Shown: positions 40,381 through 49,996 of the stretch, in pieces
How positions within the stretch are numbered: position 1 is the first letter of the stretch
Layout of the letters: the number at the start of each line of letters is the position of its first letter
DNA from: Naegleria lovaniensis
Lineage: Eukaryota > Heterolobosea > Eutetramitea > Acrasida > Naegleriidae
Assembly (NCBI RefSeq): GCF_003324165.1
Contig: NW_025407836.1
Location: 62,001 to 126,000 of the forward strand
Length of the DNA: 64,000 nucleotides
Reading direction: 5' to 3'
Notes under the pieces: generated by a model
Database searches by the model: none
Told to the model about the DNA's origin: nothing
The model's input: the letters and a program-made list of their open reading frames with translations, nothing else
Position numbers and translations under genes: made by a program

Positions 40381-42184
40381 ATGGGATTACTCGATCAATT
40401 CAAATCGTCGTCGTCATCATCCTCTCAACAAACCATGAGCTCCTCCGATCAGCAACAACAATCATTGGCTAATTCTGATCCAGCTTCATCATCGGGAGCA
40501 AATACTTCCTCAGGAGGTAAAAAGAAGGCTTCCACTATCATTATCGGATCCATTGGTTTGGCAATATTGGGATTTGCCATCACCAGATATAAAGTCTGTG
40601 CTCCGAATGAATATCTCGTTCGTACTGGTTTAGGTATCAAGAATATTGTGGTTTCCAAGAAGGGTGTTATTTGGCCAGGTCAGAAAGGAACATTTGTGAG
40701 CATTAATCCAAAAACATTCACAGTAAGTTTTGGATTATTCCAATGAATGCATATCCTAGTTCAACATGTTTTGATTATTTTCAACAACGTTGAAATGATA
40801 TATCAACATGATGAAACAATTAGTTCAATTTGCATAACATGAGCAAGGAAAAAGTTGAATTTAAACTTCCAGTCACTTTTACAATTGGTCCCATTGACTT
40901 TATAAAGGATTCAGATGGATTTGTTACCTATTGCTCAAAAGTAACAGAATCTTCTCAAAAAGATATTGAAAATCTTATTGCAGGTATTGTGGAAGGAGAA
41001 ACTAGAGGTTTGACTGCCAAGTTGACCATTGAGGAAATGTTCAACTCAAAGGAAAGATTCAGAGAAGAGGTCGTAACAAATATTGAGAAGGATTTGAACA
41101 TGTTGGGTATGACCATTTATAATGCCAACATTAAGGAAATGTCAGATTATGACGGTAAGTGTGAAGACTGTGACAAATTTTTTTGTACAATGAAATTTTT
41201 CAACTCTGTGGATATATTATGAATTGCTGAACAATTGCATCACCAGAGAGAAACAAATATTTCGAGTATAGAAAACAACGAGCCATTGAAAAGGCCAACT
41301 ATCAAGCTCAAGCTGATGTCAGTGAGGCCCGAAGAGATGGTGAAATTGCTGTTGAGGCCAATCGTCGAGACACTCGTATCAAAAAAGCTCAATTGGAACA
41401 AGAAGCCAAACTTGCTGAAAATGAAAATCTCAAGACCATTGAAATTTCCAACGCTCAGCTCGAAGTGATTCGATCTGAAAACTTTAAGAAGAGTGAAATT
41501 GCAAAAATTGAGGCCGAAATGGCAGCTAAAGAACGTTCTGCTATTTTACAACGAGAAGTCAACACTAAACTCAAGGTAGGTGTTTTTCATTGCACAATAT
41601 GGTCTTGACTTAATATTGGCTTAAATGATTTGTAACCACCAATTTCACATATTTGGGCTTGTTCATAATTTCACTCATAGGAACAACAAATTGAATTCAT
41701 GAGAAGTGAATCCTTAGCAAAAGCCATCGTCGAAGCAGAAGCCATTGAAAGAAATGCTGATGCTGTATACTACAGCGAGAAGAAGAAAGCAGAAGCCATT
41801 GAGCTCACACTTCAAGCTCAAGCTAATGGTCTTCGAATGATTTACGAATCGTGTGGACGTCATCCTGCTCTCACTCAATTCTATCTTGCACTCAATGCAA
41901 ACTTGTATCCAGAATTGGCCAAACAAAGTGCTGAAGCAGTACGAGGCCTTAATCCAAAGATTAATATTTGGAACACATCAGGTGATTCTCAAAAGAATAG
42001 TGACACCATGCAACCTATCTTGAAAATGGTTCAATCTTTTGCACCATTAATGGAAGGTTTACAAACTCAAGGAAATGTGAAAATTCCAGATTGGTTACCT
42101 CAGCATTTTAGCGAGCAACTGTCCCAGAATTTGTCAAGTGAGAAGGTCATTGAAAATGCAAGTGAACCATCCGAAACCAAATAG
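40381..42184 (+). CDS. Flotillin-like SPFH-domain protein
   Basis: Four exons: 40381-40722, 40824-41154, 41247-41575 and 41681-42184, 501 residues, all introns 85-105 nt with GTAAGT or GTAGGT donors. A Ser/Gln-rich N-terminus and a hydrophobic segment (about 56-72, TIIIGSIGLAILGFAI) precede the SPFH domain (about 75-245: CAPNEYLVRTGLG, KLPVTFTIGP, VEGETRGLTAKLTIEEMF, NMLGMTIYNANIKEM). A long Ala/Glu/Lys-rich coiled coil (about 250-390) follows and the flotillin C-terminal region with AEAVRGLNPKI. Flotillins scaffold ordered membrane microdomains and endocytosis. The N-terminal membrane segment makes this a bitopic variant; animal flotillins use hairpins and acylation instead. Confidence 0.9.
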
Positions 42185-42331
42185 ATGTAATTGTATTGTG
42201 AATTTCCATTGGTTATAATGAGCTTGTTCTGCCTGGTATTGTTTCAAAAGCAATTAGTCCTGTATAAATTGAATCTTTGATATCCACATGCCAAAAATTG
42301 AAAGACCTGCCAAATGTCAACATGAAAAAAA

Positions 42332-44674
42332 ATGAGCGGGACAAGCTGCAAAAACAAACAGCCTTCTTCGTTGTGGATACAAGGAGATTCCCTTGCTAAC
42401 GTCCACATTGCACCACAACATCGTTCTCTCACCAACGAACTCGTTTTTCAACTCTTGCAACATCATTATTCGGAATTTAATGAATTATTCGGATTATCAT
42501 CTTGTTTGTATCATCAAGAACAACAAGAAAATACAACCTCCAATTCCAATACTCTGTCTTCACCGATTCAGTTAAAATCACCTTCGTCGAGTCACTCTAA
42601 TTCTACATCTAGTATCAATAGTTCAAAAAATCAACCATCATCATTGACAAGTGGCACCACACCGGAAGACCATGTAAATTCCATGATGCATCATCATCAT
42701 CGACGAGAATTATCTCGTCAGTCCTCATTATCACAGGAAATCAATTTTTCGAGTCCAATATCAACTACAAACATGAAAGATTTTGATCCAACCACTCACC
42801 ACATGATGAACAACAGTCCTTCCGTTATAGTCACCACCAAGAATGCCGAAGAAGATCGAATGGCAATGCCTCCTCCTCCACCAAAAATCAAACAACCACC
42901 CTCTACTCCTACACAGTCATCATTTCGAAATAGTGAAAATTATCATTCATTATTTGCCATGAGAAGTGGTGGTGTCGAGTTGTGCATCTTGTCGAATGTG
43001 ACCAATGAAATGATTTTCATTGATCCTCGATTGGTGAAATATTCCACACGATTACAACAAAATGATCTCATTGTTTCGAGTGCTTTGGATAAATCCATGA
43101 TCAATACTCAATCAACAACTGAATCTCCTTCGATTATTGTGTCACCACGATTGAGAATGCAACATCATCGATGGTCCACATACTATAATCATCCTGTGCA
43201 TCAAGAAGATAAACCATTATTGGAACAACAATTGTCTATTCGTAAAGAACAAAGCTTTTCGTCAAGTACTTCTTCGATTGACACATCAAGTGTGACACCG
43301 TCACTTGTCAATCCTGCTTCTCATGACGAGATAGATGCCATGTCACAAGGAAAACCTTCTGACACGACCATTTCAGCCATTGAAAACTCTTCATTCCTTT
43401 CGACTGGGAAAATTTACAAACATCATCATACCATTAGTAGTTTGAATAAGAAGGAATTTCAACAATTTCTTCCAAGAGTTAGTCTCCCAAACTATGGAGA
43501 TATTTCTAGTGTTTTTAATTTAAATGCCGAAGTTATTCAGGAAATTGGAATGATGGATAGTACACTTTCACACCATCAACTCGTGGACATGTTGAGTCAT
43601 AATCATTCTGGAAATTTTTCAAAATCATCAAAATTAAGCAAATCATTCACATTTGGATCCGAAAAGAATAATTCTAATGTTTCTATTGGAACGACAATGA
43701 CCTTCTCATCCATCCGAGTACCACGTCAATCTCCTCGAAATTCCACACGAAGATCTACGAGAAATAGTTTTTCTTTTTTCGGAAAACAATACATTAAGGG
43801 AGAACAATACAAATTGAAAAATAGTTCAACTTCGATCGATATTTCAAGTTTGGCCAATGAAAAACTTGGAAGAGAATCTGTTTCGAGCGAAGTTGAGGCT
43901 TTTACTAACCCAACAAGTGCACTCGAAGGAAGACGATACACAGAAACGGATTGTCATCCAACATCATCTTTGGACATTATTGATCTCAAACCAGTTCCAT
44001 TTTCCACACAAAGACGAGCTACCACAGTCGAAACAACGACAGTGAATGCTTCTTCCTCTCCTCCCATTGTCATTTCCAAACCAACTTCTCATTCCACTAC
44101 TTCTGTAAATAGCTCTAGTTCAATACCAAATTCTGGAATTTCTCCAACTTCTCCATTAGATATTCACACAAGTAATTCCACTTTGAAAACTCCAGAAAAG
44201 AAGAAGACACCTTCCACCATGTCATCTAAGGTTAAAGAATTTTTCTCGTCCATTGGTCGACGTAAAAAGAAAGCTACTTCTTCAATGGATATGAATTCGA
44301 ATGTCACCAATAATGAAAATTCATCGTCACCTCCTCGCCACTCACCACAACTCCCTCCTCAATTCAAAACCAACCATTCGGATACGATCACAATTTCTCC
44401 TCTGTCTTCATCCCCAATTTCTCCTGTGAAATCTCTTCCTATGGCTGATATTGTCGTGCATCGAGCAAGTTGTTCCAGTACTTGTTCCAATGCTGATGAA
44501 CATTCTGAAGCGAATGGTAGTCAACATGGAAATAATTCAACAACGACCACTACGACTTCATTGTCATCCTCTCCTCCTCCTCCTCCAACGGTTTCAGAGC
44601 AACAGCTGCACAAAACGATTCAAGTAATAGAGACACCACCACCACCCAAAAACAACAACAACCAACTTCAATGA
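42332..44674 (+). CDS. Hypothetical Ser/Thr/Pro-rich protein (5' part of a possibly frame-shifted gene)
   Basis: 780 residues; ATG follows eight A. The first 50 residues (QGDSLANVHIAPQHRSLTNELVFQLLQHHYSEFNELFG) and a segment near residue 215 (MRSGGVELCILSNVTNEMIFIDPRL) look folded; the rest is Ser/Thr/Asn/Pro-rich with SP and TP sites and basic patches (GRRKKKAT). The frame ends at a double stop (TGATGA) that overlaps an ATGATG opening the next frame. Downstream sequence keeps the same style, so both may be one gene broken by an indel, a sequencing error or an unrecognised intron. Unknown function. Confidence 0.55.
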   Translation: MSGTSCKNKQPSSLWIQGDSLANVHIAPQHRSLTNELVFQLLQHHYSEFNELFGLSSCLYHQEQQENTTSNSNTLSSPIQLKSPSSSHSNSTSSINSSKNQPSSLTSGTTPEDHVNSMMHHHHRRELSRQSSLSQEINFSSPISTTNMKDFDPTTHHMMNNSPSVIVTTKNAEEDRMAMPPPPPKIKQPPSTPTQSSFRNSENYHSLFAMRSGGVELCILSNVTNEMIFIDPRLVKYSTRLQQNDLIVSSALDKSMINTQSTTESPSIIVSPRLRMQHHRWSTYYNHPVHQEDKPLLEQQLSIRKEQSFSSSTSSIDTSSVTPSLVNPASHDEIDAMSQGKPSDTTISAIENSSFLSTGKIYKHHHTISSLNKKEFQQFLPRVSLPNYGDISSVFNLNAEVIQEIGMMDSTLSHHQLVDMLSHNHSGNFSKSSKLSKSFTFGSEKNNSNVSIGTTMTFSSIRVPRQSPRNSTRRSTRNSFSFFGKQYIKGEQYKLKNSSTSIDISSLANEKLGRESVSSEVEAFTNPTSALEGRRYTETDCHPTSSLDIIDLKPVPFSTQRRATTVETTTVNASSSPPIVISKPTSHSTTSVNSSSSIPNSGISPTSPLDIHTSNSTLKTPEKKKTPSTMSSKVKEFFSSIGRRKKKATSSMDMNSNVTNNENSSSPPRHSPQLPPQFKTNHSDTITISPLSSSPISPVKSLPMADIVVHRASCSSTCSNADEHSEANGSQHGNNSTTTTTTSLSSSPPPPPTVSEQQLHKTIQVIETPPPPKNNNNQLQ

Positions 44675-45753
44675 TGAATGGACGTACCAATAGCTCACTA
44701 CTGGATCGAGAAGCATTGACCTTAACAATTACACGAAAAAGCACAGATTCATCTTCGACAGCTCCTTCCACAGCAGAAACACCAAAATCACCCAAATCAC
44801 GACGATCTTCCATGAAAAAATCTCCAAAAAGAAAAGAGCTCTCATGTGCGACACCAAATACGTTTAACGAAATTGAGGAAAATTGCATTTCATATCTCAC
44901 TAATTTAATTGTTGATTTTAAAACAAGTTCGATTGCATTTGCAAAGCTTGTTGAAGAGTTATCAGAATTTGAAAATATTTCAACACCAACGATGGATGTC
45001 ACAAGTGGATCTCTGTCCGTTTCAACACCAAAAGGAACAAAAAGTAGAAGACCAACCTCCATGCATTACATTTCAAGAAGTTCCATCACGTCAACAACTT
45101 CAATGGATTTAAGTCTTGCATTTTCTCCAAACTCTTCACATCAAACGACTCCAAATGTTTTTCATTGCCTCAATGAGAGAGGATCTAATTTTTCGATCAT
45201 TGTTTTGAGAGATGTCACTATTTGCTTGTGGTATAATTTGAGTAATCACGGAAATAACAAACATACAAGAAATGCGACAAGTATTAATATTGACCACTCG
45301 AGTGGTGCTCATGAAAATAATTGTGTGTTAAATAATAATCAGAAAAAGTTACTTTTTGGAGGAGTGTACGATGAAAAACTTAAAAGTATTGGATACGATA
45401 TTGAAACCAAATTGCGAGCTGGATTTATTTTGAATAAGCAATCTGCCATTCAAAACAATCAAAACAATCAATCTCATACGTTGAAAACAAGTCGATCGAT
45501 GGAATTTGGTGCTTTTTTGACAAGATCCAATAGTCAAGGAGCGTGTAAATAAAATGTGTGTGTTGCATCGAAGCCATCGATTCTTAGTTCAAAAGATATT
45601 CTGGATAGACTAAAATTGTACAATACTAAAAAAGGTCATGACGTCTTGAAATTTCTCATCAACAATGAGACAAATTTATTTCCAAGAATCTTGTACAACT
45701 GTGATTCACAACGTGAATATCGAGGAAGATTGAGTGAATTGGAAACCGTGTGA
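44671..45753 (+). CDS. Hypothetical Ser-rich protein or 3' part of the preceding gene
   Basis: Exons 44671-45542 and 45588-45753, joined by a proposed 45-nt intron (donor GTGTAA, acceptor TTCTTAG). Because 45 is divisible by three, the frame is the same on both sides and the intron contains the TAA that otherwise ends the ORF. Total 345 residues. Ordered-looking segments: IEENCISYLTNLIVDFKTSSIAFAKLVEELSEF, then VFHCLNERGSNFSIIVLRDVTICLWYNLS, and the 3' exon DILDRLKLYNTKKGHDVLKFL. It starts by overlapping the previous stop. The 3' end overlaps the minus-strand gene by 48 bp. No family recognised. Confidence 0.45.
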
Positions 45754-46632
45754 AATTAAGTCGTTCACGCAAGGCAACATGGCTGTGTGGCTGTTTTGTT
45801 GATGACAGCTGGCACTTGTCATGGATGCGCTCTGATTCAAAAGTTCTCGAACAGAGGGCAGTAATTTGAGTTCTTCTTGAAGCAACTGGTTTTGTTGCAT
45901 CGAGTGGTGTTGGTAATTGACATTCGAAGGGGATGGCTGTCGATTGTCAATTTTGAAAGAATTGACAAAATTTGAGTAGTCAGGAACGTAATTGAGAGGA
46001 GCAGTGGAGACAGTAGAAGTCGAGAGAGTTTGTGGTTTCTGTAGTTGGGTTGAGTTTTCCTGGCTCACAGGAGAAGAAAAGTTGACATTTGGCAGATTGA
46101 CATTTGTAAGAGGAGGACTTCTTCTTCGACCTTTCATCGATGAAGAGGGTTCTCTATTTCTCTTCACAATCAATTTACCTCGCGTATCTGTTTGACATGT
46201 CTGAACGTAGAATAAACATTCTCTTGTTGTATTGCCAGCTGTCAAATTTCCTTTCGAAGTATCCTTTACGTTTGACTTTTGCAAAGGAGAAGAAGAAGAC
46301 GACGAAACCACTGATGTTGTTGTGCTCGATGTAGGAGAAGCGTATTGAAACTGGTCTTTTTTCTTTTTTCGGATGCCTTCGATTGGTGAAGACATGATGT
46401 TTGGCAGGGATGATTTAAAGTTGAACATGTATGGTTGAGCATTTGATGATGGAGTATTCATCGAAGGCGTCATGTTGGATGAATGGAATTTGTATGTGAT
46501 TCTCTTCGTGGTTGAATGAGAAGAAGGTTGGACGTGATCCATCTGTGTTGATGACATTTGGCAGCTGTTATTGTCAGGGAGGGTGAGCCAGATAGAAAAA
46601 GCTTCGTAGGCAACCAGCCTATACCCAACCAT
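45706..46632 (-). CDS. Hypothetical Ser-rich protein whose start lies in the transposon end
   Basis: 308 residues if read from the ATG at 46632. The first 19 codons (MVGYRLVAYEAFSIWLTL) come from the outer part of the transposon's left inverted repeat (to 46576), and host sequence starts after that. The next in-frame ATG is at codon 27 (MSSTQMDHV). The rest is low-complexity, Ser/Thr/Asn/Gln-rich, with IRKKKKDQF and KGRRRSPP basic patches; the C-terminal part has a helical LLQEELKLLPSVRELLNQ segment. No A-tract precedes either ATG, so the original promoter and start were probably displaced. On the far side of the transposon an ATG-led 23-codon frame (50065-49997) points towards it. May be inactivated. 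Confidence 0.45.
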   Translation of the reverse strand: MVGYRLVAYEAFSIWLTLPDNNSCQMSSTQMDHVQPSSHSTTKRITYKFHSSNMTPSMNTPSSNAQPYMFNFKSSLPNIMSSPIEGIRKKKKDQFQYASPTSSTTTSVVSSSSSSPLQKSNVKDTSKGNLTAGNTTRECLFYVQTCQTDTRGKLIVKRNREPSSSMKGRRRSPPLTNVNLPNVNFSSPVSQENSTQLQKPQTLSTSTVSTAPLNYVPDYSNFVNSFKIDNRQPSPSNVNYQHHSMQQNQLLQEELKLLPSVRELLNQSASMTSASCHQQNSHTAMLPCVNDLISHGFQFTQSSSIFTL

Positions 46633-46748
46633 TCTTGGCGACGTTGACGAACTCAAGTGTCATCACGAAAATAAACATCTCCAACCAAAAAAAATGCCTA
46701 CAGCAAACAAAACGTTCTGGCAGAAGCTGAGTGATCAACACAACCACA
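46575..46748 (+). repeat. Left terminal inverted repeat, 174 bp
   Basis: Exact reverse complement of 49823-49996 over its whole length, as read by eye. It includes the eight-A leader and ATG followed by the first 18 or so transposase codons, so a short frame MPTANKTFWQKL... starts here on the plus strand and ends after about 34 codons. Its outer half carries an outward-facing ATG used by the neighbouring Ser-rich ORF. Confidence 0.95.
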
Positions 46749-46844
46749 TCAGCAAGTTTCTTCACTTCAACAAAACAACACGCAAACCAGAGTAGGAAAC
46801 AGAGAAAACAATTCATCGAACTGAACAAACCATCAGTGGAATTC

Positions 46845-49800
46845 CTAGTCGTCTATTGTTGTACATTCTGCTTTTCCGATGGCCTTCACAATTTCTTGAT
46901 CGTTCCCAAACTTCGACAACAGCAAATCATACAACATAAGCACATCCACAACGGCATTATGTGCTATTCCGGGAAGAGAGCCACATACTTTTTCTCTAAA
47001 GTGGTTTTCTAATCCCTTTTTTCCAAGCAAGTTTTTTTGCATAGTAGAACAATAGTAAATTGTTGATCGGAGTTTAAGTGGTGCAATTGCAGCACTAAAG
47101 AAAGCCTTGTCCAAACCAGTTGAATGAACCAACAACATCACATCAGCAGTGTCATTCCTAGTCAAATAATTACAAATTTTAGGAATCATGTTTTGCAATG
47201 TTTCACTTTCATCCAAAATCTGAAATTTAGTTTCGTGCATTTGTAATGCAATAGAACTCCACACACCACTAGGGGATACAAATATGGAATGTAATTCATT
47301 ACTAAATAATGATAACATTGCAAATTGAATTATGGAATTGCATTTTGGAGAAAATCCTGTTGTTTCTAAATCTAGCACAAAGAAGTTCAATGGTCGTCTT
47401 GTCTCTTGATTGATACAGTGAGGCGTGGGAATTGATTTAAGAGGTGCAAAATTATATTGAATAGTCAACCTGTTTTTGAATTTTGAAATCAGGTAAGGTG
47501 GTTTGTGTTGTACAATAATATTCTCATTGTTTTTGCAACTTTGTTTCCTAAAAGCAACATCTTTTTCTAATTGAGCAGAAAATTGCAAACATTCTAATTG
47601 AGCAACTGTTGCTTCTGCTTCTTCGTCTGAAAATTGATGTTTAGCTTTCAAATGATTTGTAAAAGACCCTTTGATAATATATGGTTTTTGTTTTTTACAT
47701 CCAGAAACAGGGCAGCATAAATATATACATTTAGGAGCACACACTTCAGCCCTCAACGTAGTTTTTCTTGAGTAAGTGGCTACGTTTTGATTAATAATTT
47801 GTAATTCTTTGCAAGTTTTTTTCTTGACATTTCTATCAAGTACAATTCGACCAGGAAGAGTTGGTAAAATCTTGATAACCAATTTCATACCAAAATAATG
47901 ATCAGTTAATGGAATATCTGGGAGTGAGAACCCACGAACATCGTCAGTGGAATGTAATATTAAAAATATATAGAATGAAAATAGTGCGCTTTGGCAAAAT
48001 TGTTTGGTTGTTGGCTTGGGAAACATTCCTCGAATTATTGAAAAGAGTAGCTCTTCATAATTTGTTGTAATGCAACTGGGTTTGAAATTTGGAAACCGAG
48101 ACGCTAATGCAAGAAATCCTTCAAGTGTGTGAACACATATTTTCTTCGTTTTTTTGGGATAATTGGGTAATTTTTCGAAAATTGTTTTGCTTTCACTCAA
48201 AATATCAATTATATCCGGACTGTTATCATTAATGCAGTCATAAATATCACGAATTAATTCAAGGTAACCAGCAACACTATTTGCCTCTATAGTGCCAATT
48301 TTACGTAATTCTTGCAATACAGGTCGTTCTGTTAAATTTAGACATGATTTCAAATTCATAATATCCGTAGGATCAACTTCTTCTCTGTCGAGTAATCGAT
48401 ACAATGTCCTATGTTGTATCATGTAATAAATTATGGTCTGCATTGAGATTTTCTCGTGCAATATTGTTCCATTAAATAATACATTTCGTTGATTTTTGAA
48501 ATTGTGAACGTAATCATTGACGAAAATGAAGTCTTTGTGTTTTTTTCTAACAATTGTTTGCACAGCATGTGCATCAATTTCTGCATCAGAACATCCACAC
48601 ACAATTGTTACAGATTCTTGGAGCAACTCTTTGAAATAAAGTATTTTGCTAGTGACAAATTCAAGTACGTCTGTTTCAGAACTAACTCCAAACCAACCCA
48701 GCGGTAAATGCCATGAATTATCGATGGCATTAATAGAAAATAAAATCATTTGGTCTATTAGATGTTTAACACCAAATTGTTTCACGTCTTCAACAGTGTA
48801 ACAATATTTTTCACTTCCAACAATTTGATCTCCCAAAACATCAAAATGTTTAAACACTTTCATTCCATCAAACGAGATACATGTATCTTTACAAGAGTCA
48901 GGCAGTAACATGTTCTTTAGGGTAAGTGTGATGTCGGGAATCATACCATAACAACCAGCAGGTGTCCATTGTTTAACAGTATTCCAACTTGGTATAATTA
49001 GATTATATTTTAAATGATTAAAATTATTCCGTTCAATATTTTGATTGCGCTCTCCTCCCATTCTGATGAAAAATTGTTTTCCACAATAATATTTCATCAC
49101 AACCCAATATCTTCTTTCAACCTCTGAATATTTGTGATGAAATGGATTCTTTGCATAATTTTGCAACTGATTGAATATAAAGGATCCAAAAAATGTCTCT
49201 AAGAATGGAGTAAAGCTTGACCTTGGAACCTTCAAAGCTTGTGTATCACGGTGTTCATTGTTCGTAATTTGTTTGTTGTTGTATTGTGTCGACAATGCTT
49301 CATTGTATGAAGTTTGAGCTTTTCTAAACACTGTTAAAAGTTTGTGTTCATCTTGGCTGACTGGTATAAATGGCACAAGTTTACACAATAACTCATACAT
49401 CAATAATGGAAATGATATTAATTGCTTGGGTTGTGGTAAAATTCCTTTCAATAGCATTTCAAATATATCATGCCTATTTTCCATGATTGAAACTAGGTGT
49501 TTTTCCAATTCACTACATTGACGACACTGATTTTGAAAAATACTACAATATTTTGAACAACATGCTGATTCTAAGGTGAGTTCGTCTCGAATAACGCCAA
49601 TTATGTCATAATCGCAATTATAAATTTGTTTTCCTGTTAATAATTTAGAATAATTGTTCCGATTTATACCTCTGCAAACGTATTTCAGTTCGGAATAGCA
49701 CTCTTCATAACTAACATTAGTAGCTGGTGTAATATTTTCAACCATGAACGGTTGATCTTCAAAATAAACTCTTTTCTTTACTGACGGCATTATTGAAGCA

Positions 49801-49877
49801 GTTGAACGAATATCGGGAGCATTGTGGTTGTGTTGATCACTCAGCTTCTGCCAGAACGTTTTGTTTGCTGTAGGCAT
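46845..49877 (-). CDS. P-element/THAP9-like transposase fused to C2H2 zinc finger and DEDDh exonuclease
   Basis: 1010 residues, no introns, ATG after eight A. N-terminal Cys cluster at 106-121 (CCSKYCSIFQNQCRQC). The transposase core matches the P-element/THAP9 order: ISFDGMK (D337), SINAIDNSWHLPLGWF (382-396), a likely second acid at D431 or D435, the D-x-x-H-x-x-K-x-x-RN motif VNDYVHNFKNQRN (D455), and the late TNYEELLFSIIRG...PTTKQF motif (605-626, E608/E609). A C2H2 finger follows (C722, C727, H742, H747). Residues 830-990 form a DnaQ-like 3'-5' exonuclease with a full DEDDh set: LDLETTG (D836, E838), HSTGLD (D923) and HNAVVD (H973, D978). The fusion suggests end trimming or resection linked to transposition; that role is inference. 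Confidence 0.85.
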   Translation of the reverse strand: MPTANKTFWQKLSDQHNHNAPDIRSTASIMPSVKKRVYFEDQPFMVENITPATNVSYEECYSELKYVCRGINRNNYSKLLTGKQIYNCDYDIIGVIRDELTLESACCSKYCSIFQNQCRQCSELEKHLVSIMENRHDIFEMLLKGILPQPKQLISFPLLMYELLCKLVPFIPVSQDEHKLLTVFRKAQTSYNEALSTQYNNKQITNNEHRDTQALKVPRSSFTPFLETFFGSFIFNQLQNYAKNPFHHKYSEVERRYWVVMKYYCGKQFFIRMGGERNQNIERNNFNHLKYNLIIPSWNTVKQWTPAGCYGMIPDITLTLKNMLLPDSCKDTCISFDGMKVFKHFDVLGDQIVGSEKYCYTVEDVKQFGVKHLIDQMILFSINAIDNSWHLPLGWFGVSSETDVLEFVTSKILYFKELLQESVTIVCGCSDAEIDAHAVQTIVRKKHKDFIFVNDYVHNFKNQRNVLFNGTILHEKISMQTIIYYMIQHRTLYRLLDREEVDPTDIMNLKSCLNLTERPVLQELRKIGTIEANSVAGYLELIRDIYDCINDNSPDIIDILSESKTIFEKLPNYPKKTKKICVHTLEGFLALASRFPNFKPSCITTNYEELLFSIIRGMFPKPTTKQFCQSALFSFYIFLILHSTDDVRGFSLPDIPLTDHYFGMKLVIKILPTLPGRIVLDRNVKKKTCKELQIINQNVATYSRKTTLRAEVCAPKCIYLCCPVSGCKKQKPYIIKGSFTNHLKAKHQFSDEEAEATVAQLECLQFSAQLEKDVAFRKQSCKNNENIIVQHKPPYLISKFKNRLTIQYNFAPLKSIPTPHCINQETRRPLNFFVLDLETTGFSPKCNSIIQFAMLSLFSNELHSIFVSPSGVWSSIALQMHETKFQILDESETLQNMIPKICNYLTRNDTADVMLLVHSTGLDKAFFSAAIAPLKLRSTIYYCSTMQKNLLGKKGLENHFREKVCGSLPGIAHNAVVDVLMLYDLLLSKFGNDQEIVKAIGKAECTTIDD

Positions 49878-49996
49878 TTTTTTTGGTTGGAGATGTTTAT
49901 TTTCGTGATGACACTTGAGTTCGTCAACGTCGCCAAGAATGGTTGGGTATAGGCTGGTTGCCTACGAAGCTTTTTCTATCTGGCTCACCCTCCCTG
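49823..49996 (-). repeat. Right terminal inverted repeat, 174 bp
   Basis: Identical in reverse complement to 46575-46748. It carries the 5' leader, the eight-A tract and the first 18 codons of the active transposase gene, so the transposase promoter must lie in or very near this repeat. Read outward on the plus strand it contains an ATG frame (MVGYRLVAYEAF...) that stops 15 bases outside the element. Confidence 0.95.

Larger units (their letters stand above)
46575..49996 (-). mobile_element. Complete P-type DNA transposon, 3,422 bp
   Basis: Bounded by inverted repeats of 174 bp that are identical by eye (46575-46748 and 49823-49996), ends CAGGGAGGG...CCCTCCCTG. Almost all the interior is one uninterrupted ORF of 1010 codons on the minus strand. 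The transposase stop is 97 bp inside the left repeat, and its start codon lies in the right repeat. No matching target-site duplication is visible: the eight bases outside are GTTATTGT on the left and TTTTATAC on the right (plus strand). Repeat identity and the intact ORF suggest recent movement or gene conversion. The superfamily call comes from the protein. Confidence 0.92.

Noticed and set aside
46633-46656. Longer start for the Ser-rich ORF beside the transposon
   Set aside because: It begins at TTG inside the inverted repeat; the first ATG in frame is at 46632.
46575-49996. hAT transposon
   Set aside because: The CAGGG ends fit hAT, but the protein has the P/THAP9 motif order (D-x-x-H-x-x-K-x-x-RN, late E..FS.IR) and no hAT dimerisation domain could be recognised.
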